Shown here: piece by piece, positions 38,390 through 50,200 of the stretch | How the letters are laid out: each line of letters opens with the position of its first letter | Position numbering within the stretch: the stretch's first letter is position 1 | Assembly (NCBI RefSeq): GCF_020085105.1 | Contig: NC_058062.1 | Span: 4,428,945-4,492,944, forward strand | Length of the DNA: 64,000 nt | Origin: Siniperca chuatsi | Lineage: Eukaryota; Chordata; Actinopteri; Centrarchiformes; Sinipercidae | Reading direction: 5' to 3' | The notes under the pieces: generated by a model | The model's input: the letters and a program-made list of their open reading frames with translations, nothing else | Told to the model about the DNA's origin: nothing | Databases searched by the model: none | Made by a program: the position numbers and the translations under genes

Positions 38390-40261
38390 GTTCAGACGTT
38401 GGTGAACATCCCCGAAGACAGGAACTTTGGCCGGAGCATACCAGCGCCTTTACAGAACGTTCATCAGACGGCAAAATATACAACTCCAATCGATGTGTAA
38501 ATGACTCAGAGTCTTGCTTCTGGCAAAGATGTGCAGAAATAAAGTCAACAAACCTGGACAGATAGCATGGTGTTGAAGCACAAGGAGAATCGGTGGCAGA
38601 AGGGTAGCCGACTGGAGGTTGTGCCATGCATCTTCCTAAATGATATTAAACAACATCTTAAAAAAGCTGAAAAACAGCAATATTATTATTAAAAAGTACA
38701 AACCCTAGTTCATTTAACTTTTAGTTTAGTCTTTACCTTCAACACTTTTAAAAACTGTAATGATTATAACATGCATTTACTGGTAAAAACAGCTTTTTAT
38801 TTCCTATCATTCTTAGATTATAATTTGTTATTAGGTCCATTTTACTTGGATATAATGTTGATATTTTTAGGTGCATGTTCATTTTAGCCTGTACACAATT
38901 TCATATCTATTATACACTTGTTGAAAGCAACATATGTTTATGTGTGAACTCAATGTAACAGCAGTGTAAACACATATGATTCCATTCCTAAAGATCTCAA
39001 CAATCATGTGTAAGTGTCAGCGTCCCCCTGCTTCCTGGTAGATGAACATATATCACAGTGCATTGGTCTTCCATGATTCATTAGTGCTGAAACTAAAATC
39101 CCACACACATAGCTGAGATTGCATTTTTTAAGTGGAATAAGGAGCTGGACTGTTTGGTAGGAAACATTTCCATACACGTTTAATTACCGCACATGGTGTT
39201 ACTCTGGTGATATTTCATGATTGGACTGATCACCAGCTTCTCTCTCGGTCTACCCCCTGCCCCCCACCTGACAGAAGCAGATCTCTTTACAAACAGATGA
39301 CTTTTGTTGTCTGGCTCACTTCAATCAAACTCTCCTGTTTCCCTCAGCTGTCGGTATCACCTTATTTCTCATGTTGTACAGCAAAATAGCAAGAGGCGGC
39401 GATTGAAAAGCAGTCATCGAGCAGGACGGTGTGTGTTTGTGTGACTTGGAGAGTCATTCTGAGAAAGGCCCGGCTGGTGATTGAACGGGGGCAGAGGGCA
39501 CTGAAGTGTTGAAGCTCAACGCTGAGCCTCCTAAAATAAAAGGATATTCCTCACAGTTGGACACAGGGACTAAAAACAGCCGGACGGACTGACTGACACA
39601 AGGAAGAGGATAGGTGATGTTGACACAGGGATTTTGGGACATTCTGTTTCTAAAGCCATGTTGTTTTGAATCTGTGATCTCCCTCCCTGACTCATGATTA
39701 TAAATACACAGATAGGTGGCAGGCTGGTGGACCATAGACACAGATGTCCCCCAAACATGGCTGTAGTCAGGATCCAAGCAGACTGGTAGTCGCCCTTTAG
39801 TTTGGATTGGACTGTCTGTTAGATGTTGAGCTGTATTCTGCCCACCAAGTTTCCAAGTAGCTTGCTTTTGTAGGATTTCAATTTTTGCCTTTGACCTTGC
39901 ACTTAAATCACCAATATAAACATCAGTTGCCATCTTAAAGGTGTGTCTTAAATGTTATTTTTGATTCTTTTGGTTAAGGTTTTTATGTGGCGAAAAAACA
40001 AAGCCAGTGATGAAATTGCAAGTTACAAGCAGATATGGTGTGGTCCTTAGTGGCTTCTGTCTTGAAAAAAATCAAGTAAAAATTTAATGAAATAATATGC
40101 AACAAAAAAGTAACGCAGAAACAGATTTCCCACTCAGACTGTGATGTAGTCCACTGTGTTTTTACAATTCTTTTTTTAAACGTATCATATTTTCAATGTT
40201 TAGATAAGTCATTTTAAAATACAAAATCAAATGAACATTGAAATTCAAATAATGAATGTAT
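34454..40261. other. Gene-poor stretch between the PRY-SPRY gene and emc10
   Basis: No convincing exon was seen. It holds fragments of hAT-like repeats (35690-35890, 36840-36945, 36950-37105) and a (GT)n array. Open frames at 38303-38627 are products of that array. Confidence 0.45.
38355..38390 (+). repeat. (GT)n microsatellite
   Basis: About 17 uninterrupted GT units. Confidence 0.95.
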
Positions 40262-41165
40262 AACCACTCAAAGTGCTTTACACTACATGTCAAAATTCAC
40301 CCATTCACACACACATTCATACACTGATGGCATAGGCTGCCATGCAAGGTGCCAACCGCTCATCAGAAATAGTGATAGGCCGATTAATCTGCAGACCGAT
40401 TATCTGGCATTTTGAGATGATCGGCACCGGCGATGCCTGCGCTCATGAGGCTGACAAACAAAAAATGTCTGCAGACACATGAGCAGGCAGCCTTGTCAGT
40501 GTGGCTGCTGTGGAACGATGTTAGCGCTCCCCCTTGTGAGTTTTAGGAAGGGGGTGAAAAAGTGAGTTTCGAACCCAGTACTGTAACACTCACGCACCCT
40601 GCTATAAACGTTTGCCCAAATTTCCTCAGTCTCCATCGTCTTTTCTAAATGTTAACATGTTTCTCCCATCCTAAATGACAGCAAATCTAATCTAAAACCG
40701 TTACTGGCTAGCGTTAAATATATGTTATAATGTATAGAATAATGCAGCTGAATAACCTCTGTTCTGACACACTGCACCTCGCTCTCCCTTAAATACAGTC
40801 ACGTTCTGAAATCTACAGCATAACCCAATGCATTCTTCTATTTCATTAATTAATAAAAATTCCATCTAAAACATGTTACTGGCTAAGATAACCATGTTTA
40901 TTAGATTGTACTGTGCATGGAGTGATGGAATTATACCTGACTTTTCTTTGTTTTGATATCAGCATTATATATCGGCCGCCCTGCTCTCCAAATATCAGCA
41001 TCGGCCATTGGAAAACCCATGTTGGTCAACCACTAATCAGAAAGAATAACTAATGCACATTCACGCACACACCGACGGCACAGCCTTCGGGAGCAATTCG
41101 GGAGTCAGTATCTTGCCCAAGGACACTTCGACAGGCGGGCTGGGGGGAGCCGGGGATCGAACCCC
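40262..41165. repeat. Dispersed fish repeat interrupted by a hAT-like insertion
   Basis: The left half (40262-40369) reads 'aaagtgctttacactacatg', 'attcacccattcacacacac' and 'ggctgccatgcaaggtgcca'. The right half (41044-41165) reads 'cttgcccaaggacacttcga' and 'gagccggggatcgaacc'. Together they give the usual order of a repeat common in fish. Removing 40370-41035 plus one target copy restores continuity. Confidence 0.75.
40370..41035. mobile_element. Non-autonomous hAT-like element, nested
   Basis: 666 bp, flanked by the exact 8-bp duplication ATCAGAAA at 40362-40369 and 41036-41043. The ends TAGTGATAGGCCGAT and ATTGGTCAACCACTA-like (gttggtcaaccacta) form an imperfect inverted repeat. No transposase frame is present. 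It lies inside an older repeat, which dates it as the younger insertion. Confidence 0.85.
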
Positions 41166-41646
41166 TTAACCATTTGCAATATTAAAGAAACAATCCTATT
41201 TCATTTTGTACGTGGTTTAATTTGTTTTTTCTTCCAAACAGAAAAGACTTTTGCACACCTTGAGGAGTCCTGGGTGGCAGCCGCACAGAGGAATGAACTT
41301 GAACGACAAGTTAAATACTAAAAGATAAACAACTGCACACTGCCTACGCTTTCATGTAACTTTATTTAGTTTTGTTCATGTGAGTATCATCTAAAACCAT
41401 GATTAATCACTATTTTACAATATGTAGGCATCTCACAAATATTTCTTCCTTCATTAATCAGACCCTTTTCTGATTATATACTGTATATAATGATCTACTG
41501 TATGTGCAGTTCATTTAGATTTTTATATTACTGAACTGGTGTTACAACTAAATCTAAGACTTTAAGTAAAACAGGACCTGCAGCTGAGAACCAAGAGTCT
41601 AAAAATCTTCAGTCTGAGTGAAAAGGCAGGTCAAGTAATAAATACT

Positions 41647-41841
41647 TTATTTTCACATTAGTATTAAAAAGGCAGTCATCTGCAGGGCACAATACCTCCT
41701 CTTTACTGTACAAGTTTAAGTTGTGTGTGTGACAGACATTTATTCTCATTAAATAGCATTATGTACAGCAATTAAAAACTGTTCAAGAGAATTATTGTTC
41801 AGTAAATGTTCACCAAAAACAACAACAAACGAATCTGTTGA
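41647..41841 (-). other. Probable 3' untranslated region of emc10
   Basis: From the stop at 41842 to an AATAAA on the minus strand near 41647-41652 (plus-strand tttatt in 'aatactttattttcac'). Confidence 0.45.
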
Positions 41842-43562
41842 TCATCGGCCACCTCCATTGGCTGCTCCGCCCCCGGCACCTCCACCTGATTGGTCCTGAG
41901 CGCCAGACATCATCAGGAAGAGAACGAGAGGCACGATGTACATCCACTGGAGAACACAAGAAAAAATGGAAGTCAATACAACAATATTTGTTTTAAAGAT
42001 CTTTTCAACAGTTCCAGATTGGTCATCGTAGATTATTATTTTCTGAACAGAAGAGAAGAAAAGATAAAGTGTACAAGAAACTGTAGAATAGAAGAAATAT
42101 AAGGGTCAAACACCAAACACATGCTCAACATATTCACGCAGACAATTAAGATTTTGGATTTCTTGATGGCTCAGCATGGAGACTTCCTCATACAAAGTAC
42201 TTTGAATTAAGAAAATTGGAGCTTTGCTTTTTTAAAGTCTGAAATGTGTTTGGCATTAAACCTGGGAATAAACATCAAAGAGTGGAAAAGAGGGAATGAG
42301 TGGGAAACAAGGGGATGGGTTTCAGTTAGTCAAATTGCTTAGAAGTACATAACTTGACAGAGGAGGAAGGGGGACAGAACGAGCCACAAGTAAGAAAACA
42401 GTACTTCAGCGGGAATCAGCTCTGCTCTCTTCCTCCCCCTGCTGGGGGCTGTGCTGAATTGGTGGCCATGAGGAAGATTGCACCTCCCAGAATCAAATAC
42501 CACTGGAACACAGCACCAAGTCAAAACACTGTCACTGGATGCAGCACAGCACAGTCAACACAGGTCACTGAACACAGCAAGATACACACAGCACAGAGCA
42601 AAACAAGACAGAAATCATAAATGACCTCAGACGAGCCAAGAGATAGGACACGAGACTAGGTTCTCTCTGTGGGAACGTTTCAAAATATGGAGCTTGAATG
42701 GAGAGACGTTTTTACTCCAGGTGACAGCTTAAAATGTCAGCAGACAAACAAAATCTCACTACTGCTTTTAAAATACGACTAATTGTCAAGCTACTAAAAT
42801 TTAAAATTGAACGCTGAGGACAGAATAATCTTGGATGACTAGTCTAGTTTTTCAGTTCAAGACAACAGCAGCACACAGGGAAGCATGGCAGTACAGAGCT
42901 GGATCTCAAACCATGACAGGGACTGCTTTCACACCTAACCCGTTCGGTTCGGTTAAAACAAACTTTGGGCTTGTGCTGGCGTGAAAGTTCTTGTGCGGGC
43001 CCCCCTTTTTAGGCCAGAGACTGCCTGTAAAGGGGTGTCTGGGGCCAGTTCCAAACAGAGTTTGTTTATGGTGTGAAAGCAAAGCAGACCAACCACAGGA
43101 CTGTGTGAGAGTATTTAGCATAAATACTATTAGCTAGAATACTATTAAAATCAGTCTACTGGTTGTGAACCCTTAAGAAAGCAATCTCCCGATCTGTATA
43201 AGTGATGTATTCCTACATGATCATTTGGTAACCATGGTAACATGTACATGCGTCAACACGTGAGTGCTGGGATTTCCCCTGATCAACCAGAAAGTGAAAA
43301 GGAGCTAAGAGTTGAGAGTTGCTGAGCTTGTGTCCAACTCCATGTGATTTAACAGTTCCCCAATAAAAAGTGATTGAAATGTAGCGACACAGTGACTATC
43401 CTCCTGTAATAATACGGTACAAAATGCCACTTTTTTTTGGCCCGTTTCTGTCTTTCTCGATACTTCATGATATAAGATGGTCCAGTTGCCTAATAATGCT
43501 CATAATCAGTTTCTACTTTGTGAGATCTCTGTTACAGTAGGACCAGAACTAAAAGGCAACAA

Positions 43563-43608
<46 letters not shown>

Positions 43609-46600
43609 TAACCTTGGTCTGAACCAAATGAACCAAACTACAGGTGTGAAAGCATCCTTAAACAAGAATGACTGAAGCACATGGTAGAGTGAATCCAAAA
43701 CACAGAATCAAACTGACTTGATAAAGAGACGTTTCTTACTTTTCCACCACAAATATTGGCAAATGAAATGGAAGAAAAAAGTACTATACTGATGTGCCCT
43801 CTATATTATATTACTACACATGCTGCATGCATAGAAAACGTTGTGGTGGATCTGATGGAGTTAAAAAAAAAAAAAGATTAGCTAAATAGGCATTTTCATG
43901 TATTCATTAACTATATGGGCCATTTACAATCATCAGAGCCCAATTACCGAAGGCAGAGAGTATATCTTTAGGCACAGCCTGCTACCTTTATCAGCAGTTT
44001 TCAGTGGGAGTACTTACATATTTAGCAAAGAAAGACTTCTGCTCTTGTGGATTCTTCCCTTTCTTCTCAGTTTCCTGTTCCATTCGTTCAAGGAATAGAG
44101 CCGTCTCAGGTCTGGAAGAAAGTAGGCAATTAGTATTCAAACAAACCCCCAAACAGAAAGAGTATCTGAAAAACAGAAAAGTGCAGAGAGACCTGTTCTA
44201 CCTATGGGGAAATGATGTAAAGCTGTTACGCCAAGGCAAATATAACTGAATCAAAGAAATCTGAAAAAGCTACCCAAGAGGATTTCACTAATGCACAGAC
44301 AGCTACAGATAATGGATGGTAGCAACGTGCTACCATAAAGAGTCAAGCTTTTTCAAGTAGTTTAGAGTGGAAGGAAGAAAACCGAAACAAGAAACTGAAA
44401 AGGTCCTTTTATATTTAACAAATACATAATCTAAGACTGACCCCGGTGCATTCACAGGAGCCATGACGCTGAGTGTGGTGTTGAAAACCTCAAGATCAAC
44501 TTCATCCTCAACCTCAGTGCCCCTACAGGCTCCAGGTAGCGTCACTATGGAGACACCAATGAGGTACCCAGAGACGTCAGAGTGGAGGGTGATGACATCG
44601 CTCAGATGGGACTCAACCATGGCACACTGAGGATCAGAGCAGAATAAACGTTCATGTTAGAGTTACACCAATATTAGTATCGGCCACATTTACATCACAT
44701 GATGGATATGATGCTGTTGAATCTATTAGTTCCATATTACACTCATTTTAGAAAGCCCTTAATCTGAATTAACTCTGCTCTTGATATTTCAGATTTCACA
44801 CAAGTCTGAATTAATACATTTTTTAAGTATCCTTAACTTAAGTGGATAGATTCGGGTTATCTAGCTACACACTGCCTAAAATAGTATTCTAGTGGAAACA
44901 TTGAATATTTGTAAAATGATATTATTTTGCAAAATTAAGCGAAAAAAGGCACAACAAAAAGGGCTGGCAACTTTATGATGAAAACTGTCCCACCAAAACA
45001 TAAAAGCTAGTAGGCTCAGTCAAACAATATTCATCAAAGGCCATCAGATCAATCAAACTGTTGTTCACAAACAAGAGAACAATTTAAAAATGTCTATCTG
45101 GAGGCAAAATCTTTACCTAAAGTGCCTCTTTAATACCTCAAAAATGAAGGGGATCCAGTTGGTAAAAGTACCTCTGTCTTTACAAACAAGTAACTTGGTT
45201 TTGTAATAAGCAATAATTTTATCTAACTGGGAGTGCCATTTATATTAAGGCACTATCCATCCATCCATCCATTTTCTACCGCTTGGTCCCGTTAGGGGTC
45301 GCGGGTGACTGGAGCCTATCCCAGTGACTTTGGGCCTTAGGCAGGGTACACCCCGGACAGTGGCCAACTCGTCGCAGGGCTAACACAGACACAGACAAGG
45401 ACAGACAACCATTCACTCTCACATTCATTCAATACGGGCAATTTAGAGTTATCAATTAACCTACACATGCATGTCTTTGGACGGTGGGAGGAAGCCGGAG
45501 AACCCGGAGAGAACCCACGGTAACACGGGGAGGACATGCAGACTCCACCCAGAGAGATTGTGTGATGTTGGTCTGGTCCGGGAAATATTAAGGCACTAAG
45601 ACAACTATAATAAACTTGGAAACCAACAACAATCAATATCAATTTAATATTAATTAAGTAATACAATACACTACACTATCCTTCATTATCAGTTGAAGAG
45701 AGAGACACCTCATTTGAATCATTTGATTAATTAGTCCCATTAATGGCACATATCTTACACAGAGCAGACAGACTTCTCAAACGCTGATGAAACTCCTCAT
45801 GTACTAACACTCTGTCAGTTCAGTTTTTGGAAGATTATTTGGTGGTGAGATACATACGGCTCTGACAAATGCTGTGAGGTAACCTTCCATCTGCCGCTCC
45901 GTCTGTCTGTCTGTCTGCAGGAAAACACGAGGCACTCTGATTCGGTACAGGCCGTCCACTGCAGCCACTTCCTGTGGACTCATTAAAGTAAACAAACACG
46001 TTAGAGTTGCAGGTTCACGCCATCCCATAGTGATCACACGCAAATCCTTTTGCAAGACCTCTGGCTCTCTGACCAATGATTTTTTTTCTCTATTAATCTG
46101 CTTATCAATGCTCATTACACATTTGTGCTGAACTTTTTGCTGCAGCCTTTTGGTCTGTGGTTGTCCATGAGCATAATGTGTCCAAAAAGAACTTAAATTT
46201 GTTGTTGAAAACGATTTTGGTAAGATCTATTTTTGACTCAACTACAGTACTTGTCAGTCCACATCTTTTTAACCTCATCATATTGCACCTTCAGTTTGGC
46301 TCTGTCTTCCTCTGATAGCTGGTTCTGAGTTAGTGAGACGCTGGGCTCCCTTCCAGCTTTCAACACCAGTGCTCCGCGTACTCGAAACTTTGCTACATCA
46401 TCTGAGACCAGAAGGACAACAGACAGTAAGAACAGAACAGATAGCATGAATGAATGACTGGAAAGCACTACAGTTACACATTTAATGTCATTGTTTTCAA
46501 AGAAAATTCAGCAAGAGTACCAAGCTATCTGGGTAGACTGAGAAAGTGTCTTTAGCAAACTGAATAACTGTAAATACACATAGAATTTAAATAAAATCTT

Positions 46601-47154
46601 GCTGCAGTTTATTCTACATGCCGAGTTTCATAGAACACGTTGGCAGTTCTGAAGATCTCCACTTATGCTGAACCAGGTAAATTAATGTATCGATACATCA
46701 AAAAACATTCAAGTGACAGATTTTTAGATGATGTTTGGTGTGTAGGTTTCTCCATTCAGATTATGGCGTTATCGCTGGTAGCACACGGCTGCTAAATTAG
46801 CTTAACAGCATTAGCAATAACATATTATGCAAAATAACAGTAATAAAATTATTTTAACACTTTCTCACCGACTTCAAATGAGTGTTCAAGGGGCACGGAG
46901 AAACCACTGAATTCAGTGTCCAGGGCATCGCCAACCTGATAATGAAAATAAAATGTATCGTTAGCCTTCAGCTGGTCAAAGCTAATGCTAAGCTAACAGG
47001 TGCAGCTTCCGCTTAACCGCAGTCAAATGCTAGCGTTAATTTAATAACATTTCACACTTACCCTTCTACCGTTATTACAACATACAAAACTCGTGCATAT
47101 GGCAAACAAAACAGTGGAAACAACTGCAATTTTAAATAATATTAGACGAGCCAT
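41842..47154 (-). CDS. emc10: ER membrane protein complex subunit 10
   Basis: Lumenal subunit of the EMC, the insertase for tail-anchored and multi-pass membrane proteins. Coding exons, 5' to 3': 47154-47062, 46935-46869, 46401-46289, 45971-45858, 44626-44442, 44111-44018 and 41946-41842; phases agree, giving 256 aa (human 262). A signal peptide ([20 protein letters not shown]) begins the protein. Family blocks follow: [87 protein letters not shown] and [12 protein letters not shown]. The tail is [15 protein letters not shown] followed by a Gly-rich end, the single membrane helix of the membrane form. The exon 3 donor (AAG|gtgcaa) is weak; the human alignment supports it. An alternative last exon lies at 42416-42502. 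Human EMC10 is also near TBC1D17 and AKT1S1. Confidence 0.96.
42416..42502 (-). CDS. emc10: Alternative last exon of emc10 (secreted-type tail)
   Basis: The minus strand has a good acceptor (tgtgttccag) at 42503-42504, then an open frame in the same phase as the usual last exon. It reads [20 protein letters not shown], then a Gly-rich end and a stop. It keeps the leading Trp that follows FFAKY and has a short hydrophobic core, so it would replace the distal tail when used. It resembles the ILGGA-containing tail that I recall for the human secreted EMC10 isoform (HSS1). The isoform would be 250 aa. Use of the exon is inferred from splice signals, phase and resemblance. Confidence 0.75.
   Translation of the reverse strand, partial: WYLILGGAIFLMATNSAQPPAGGGREQS
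42919..43657. mobile_element. Inverted-repeat element in the last emc10 intron
   Basis: The left end 'gctttcacacctaacccgtt' and the right end (reverse complement 'gctttcacacctgtagtttg') form an imperfect inverted repeat of about 35 bp containing CGGTT/TGGTT repeats. The interior carries an (AT)n array and no coding frame. Confidence 0.65.
43565..43606 (+). repeat. (AT)n microsatellite
   Basis: About 20 AT units inside the inverted-repeat element. Confidence 0.95.
45253..45590. repeat. Dispersed fish repeat beginning with ATCC tetranucleotides
   Basis: It starts (ATCC)n then 'attttctaccgcttggtccc', and continues with 'agcctatcccagtgactttg' and 'agaacccacggtaacacggg'. This is a very common retroposon-type repeat in fish. 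It lies in the emc10 intron between exons 4 and 5. Confidence 0.85.
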
Positions 47155-47171
47155 TTTGACAGAGATGCACG

Positions 47172-47217
47172 CCGGAAGACGGTGTCAAGCTTACTACAAA
47201 AACATTAGTACTTCCGG
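47172..47217 (-). promoter_or_regulatory. Paired ETS motifs at the emc10 promoter
   Basis: CCGGAAG (47172-47178) and its inverse CTTCCGG (47211-47217) flank the region just upstream of the emc10 ATG (47154). No TATA box is seen. Such ETS pairs are typical of housekeeping promoters; function is inferred. Confidence 0.5.
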
Positions 47218-50200
47218 AGTGTTTCTTCATAACAAAGTCTCTAAAAGACATGACATGTAAATCGTTTATTCTTTTCTTTTCTTTGCCTTTCTTTTCTTGC
47301 TAGCAAAGTTTTAAAATGCTCATTTGGGAGCTTTTGTAGGCCTCGTCTAGCAAACTATAACAAATCATAACAATTCCTAAATTTTTCAGGCCTACCTAAA
47401 ATTTTAAGATGCCAGAATGCATCATATTTTTTTAATCTATTTTTTAAACTGATGGCTTTACCACTTAACACCACACACACACACACACACACCCCTGCGC
47501 AACTGTATTTGTGGAGACCCATCATTGACATAATGCATTCCCTAACCCCTTAGCCTAACTTTAACCATCACAAGAGCCTAACCTCTAACCCTAAAATCAA
47601 GCCTTAACCCTCAAACACACACACACACAGAAACAAACACACACACACAGTTAATTTGTGCATGCTGAGCTATTTAAAGTATGTGCTGACCTACTTGCGT
47701 GCAGGTTGTTTATGCATACCTCGCAATTTATATCAACTTACTTTACTTTTCACTTTTGTCTGTTTCTGAACATGCCAGTGTTGTCATCTGCTATGCCAGT
47801 GCTGCTGCACAGGAACAGTATTTACTCTTTGAATTCGTATTTTTAGCATTTTGGTATTTACAGTAGTTTCCTTGTCTGTTGTCAAAATGCTACTGATGAA
47901 CCAGGCCTGTATGAGTGCTGCTGTCTTGTAACATGTCAGCAGCAATTTTTTGTGCAAATTCTTCTTCTTGGCGAATTAAAGAGGTTTTCTATTTTGGGCT
48001 GTCTACATTTCAGCTTAGTGTTGCTCTGTATTTTGGCTGTAACAAAGGAGGTTGTAATAGGACGGATCATTTACTTAAAAGACAAGCTGAGCTGTAACAA
48101 GTAATGTGTTCTAATCTATTTGGCCTAATATGATATTTTTGTTTTTGGACAGCTAAGTATCTCCTTATATTTAGAGCACTGTCTACTGTAAAATGTGTAT
48201 AGGATTAATAGTTTAATATCAGTGGTTTAATATCTGTCAGCATAAACACACCATTTCACTCTCCTTGGCATTATAAAAAAGGTCTACTGTACCTTGAACT
48301 GAATATAATGTAGACCTGTTACGAATATATATCATCCCTTGACACTGGATGCACTGACACATCCTGGGCCAGCAGAGGCTGCTAACAGACCAGAAAAGGC
48401 CCCCAACCTTTCTGTCACCCCCACCCCTTTCCAAAGGCCTCTAAAAGTGCCACTTTATCGGCTGAATAATAAATATGTATGTTCAGTGATGAAGAGGGTT
48501 GTTCATGTTCTTAAATTCTTTAGTCAGCATTCCATGTTCTACCTCAGCCTGGGTTTTAGACCTAAATGTCCTTATAAGGAGTAAATCTGTACTGAATCAC
48601 ACAAAGCTGAAAACTGCAGTTGCACTGATCTCAAGACATGGAGCAGTATCATATTGTCAAGAATCAAACAAACTTTGCTTTTTGATCCAGCACCTGCAGT
48701 TTTTTTTTTAATATGCGTAACCTGCACCCCTTTTTGTCTTATATTTATATTGTGTCTTAACCCGGCTGGGATGGACCGCCGTTCACACCTGGCATCAGAA
48801 TGCATCTCACACCTCAAGAATGACCTCTTGTGATCAGATTTGACTTTCCTGCTCAAATTGTGTTTGTTATCTGTGGGAAACTGTGACCACTGCTGAGCAG
48901 AAAAAATACTTGGTTAGTACTGGCTGTAAAACTGGAGAAGAGGACTGAAGGGGGGCTATTTGATCACTTGTCTCTGACTCCAAGAACTTGTCTGAGTTGT
49001 TTAGCATAGGAACATCTACTGTTCCCAAGTGTGTCTGGGAAGCTGACCATATAATCCTGGTTTGAATCCAGCCACGGCCTCCCCACTCATTTGTTGTTTC
49101 TCTGTCCCAGTTGAATAGATGCAGAAATGCCAGAAAAAGAAAAACAAAGATTACATGCTGAACATGCATATTGATTTGCTGTTTGTCAATGGAGGAATGC
49201 ATTTGAATGCACACTTAGTCTGTGGAGCTTCTCTGACATCTCTGAGTGATGCATTAAGAACTGGAACCCAATTTTAGGTTCAGTCACACCTGTATTTAGA
49301 GCTGCCTTGCATGTTATCAGATCAAGACCCATTTTAGTACTAAACTGGACACTGCTAGAATGGATACTGTAGCATGCAATTGGGACACAACTCTGGATTG
49401 CACAGACAAGTTTTCTCCTCGTTATTTGGCAGCAACTCAGGGCTTGCTTTGTTTGCAGCGTTCCCTTAGCTCAACAGGTTCAATGAGCACGGGCTCCAAT
49501 ATGTGGCACCTCTGGACTAGAATTTATGGATCGTTCTACTTCTCTGGGCCTGCGTGCACTGGATCCTGGCTCCAGTTACTAATTTAACCAGGTTTGCAGT
49601 TGCCAAAAGCCTGATTACCAGTCCAAGAGTCAACTAAAGGGCAGAATGTCTGTGACGTCACTGATTGGGGTCACAGCCATAAGAGCCCAAAACTTAAAAG
49701 TATCAAACCAGAGAGAAGAGAGAAGCAGCAGCAGGTTTCTGCCAAATGTGATTGATGTGATTTATTTCTCAGTGCTTATTCCTGGCTGAGGAGTTCTGCT
49801 GACATGCAAGAAAACCTCTGTGGATCCAAGTGAAAGGCATCCATCATTTTAAACTTCAGTGTTTATGCATCAAAGTGCCGAAATGGAGTTTTGAATCCAG
49901 TGTTAATGCTTTGAAGTTCAAAATATCAAGACTTAATGTACTTTCGGACATCCAACTTGTTTACACCTCTTTTCTTTTCACTCTTATGTAGAACTCTTGA
50001 CAAAATGACTTTGTTGGAGGGTGTCACACCTTACCCACTGTCGTTCCTGTCCTGAAATTTGCGAGAATGACAATTTGGCTCACATTAGAAAATCACTGAC
50101 AAAAATATCAAACATCGTTGACAATGGCAGGAATGTCCTAGATGAGGTCAAAAACATGGGCAAAAAATGAAGCAAATGGGAGATGTGGCTCCATAAAGAC

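Noticed and set aside
38303-38627. Open frames with Cys-Val or Thr-His runs
   Set aside because: They are translations of the (GT)n microsatellite.
45899-45918. Tetranucleotide run as intergenic microsatellite
   Set aside because: It lies within a coding exon with matching frame and splice sites, so it is treated as part of emc10.
46238-46288. Extension of emc10 exon 3 past the weak donor ([10 protein letters not shown])
   Set aside because: The human protein aligns directly from AKLK to EVAAVDG, and the next exon joins in phase without these residues.
47461-47650. CA-rich tracts as a CRISPR-like array
   Set aside because: Simple dinucleotide repeats without unique spacers; the genome is eukaryotic.
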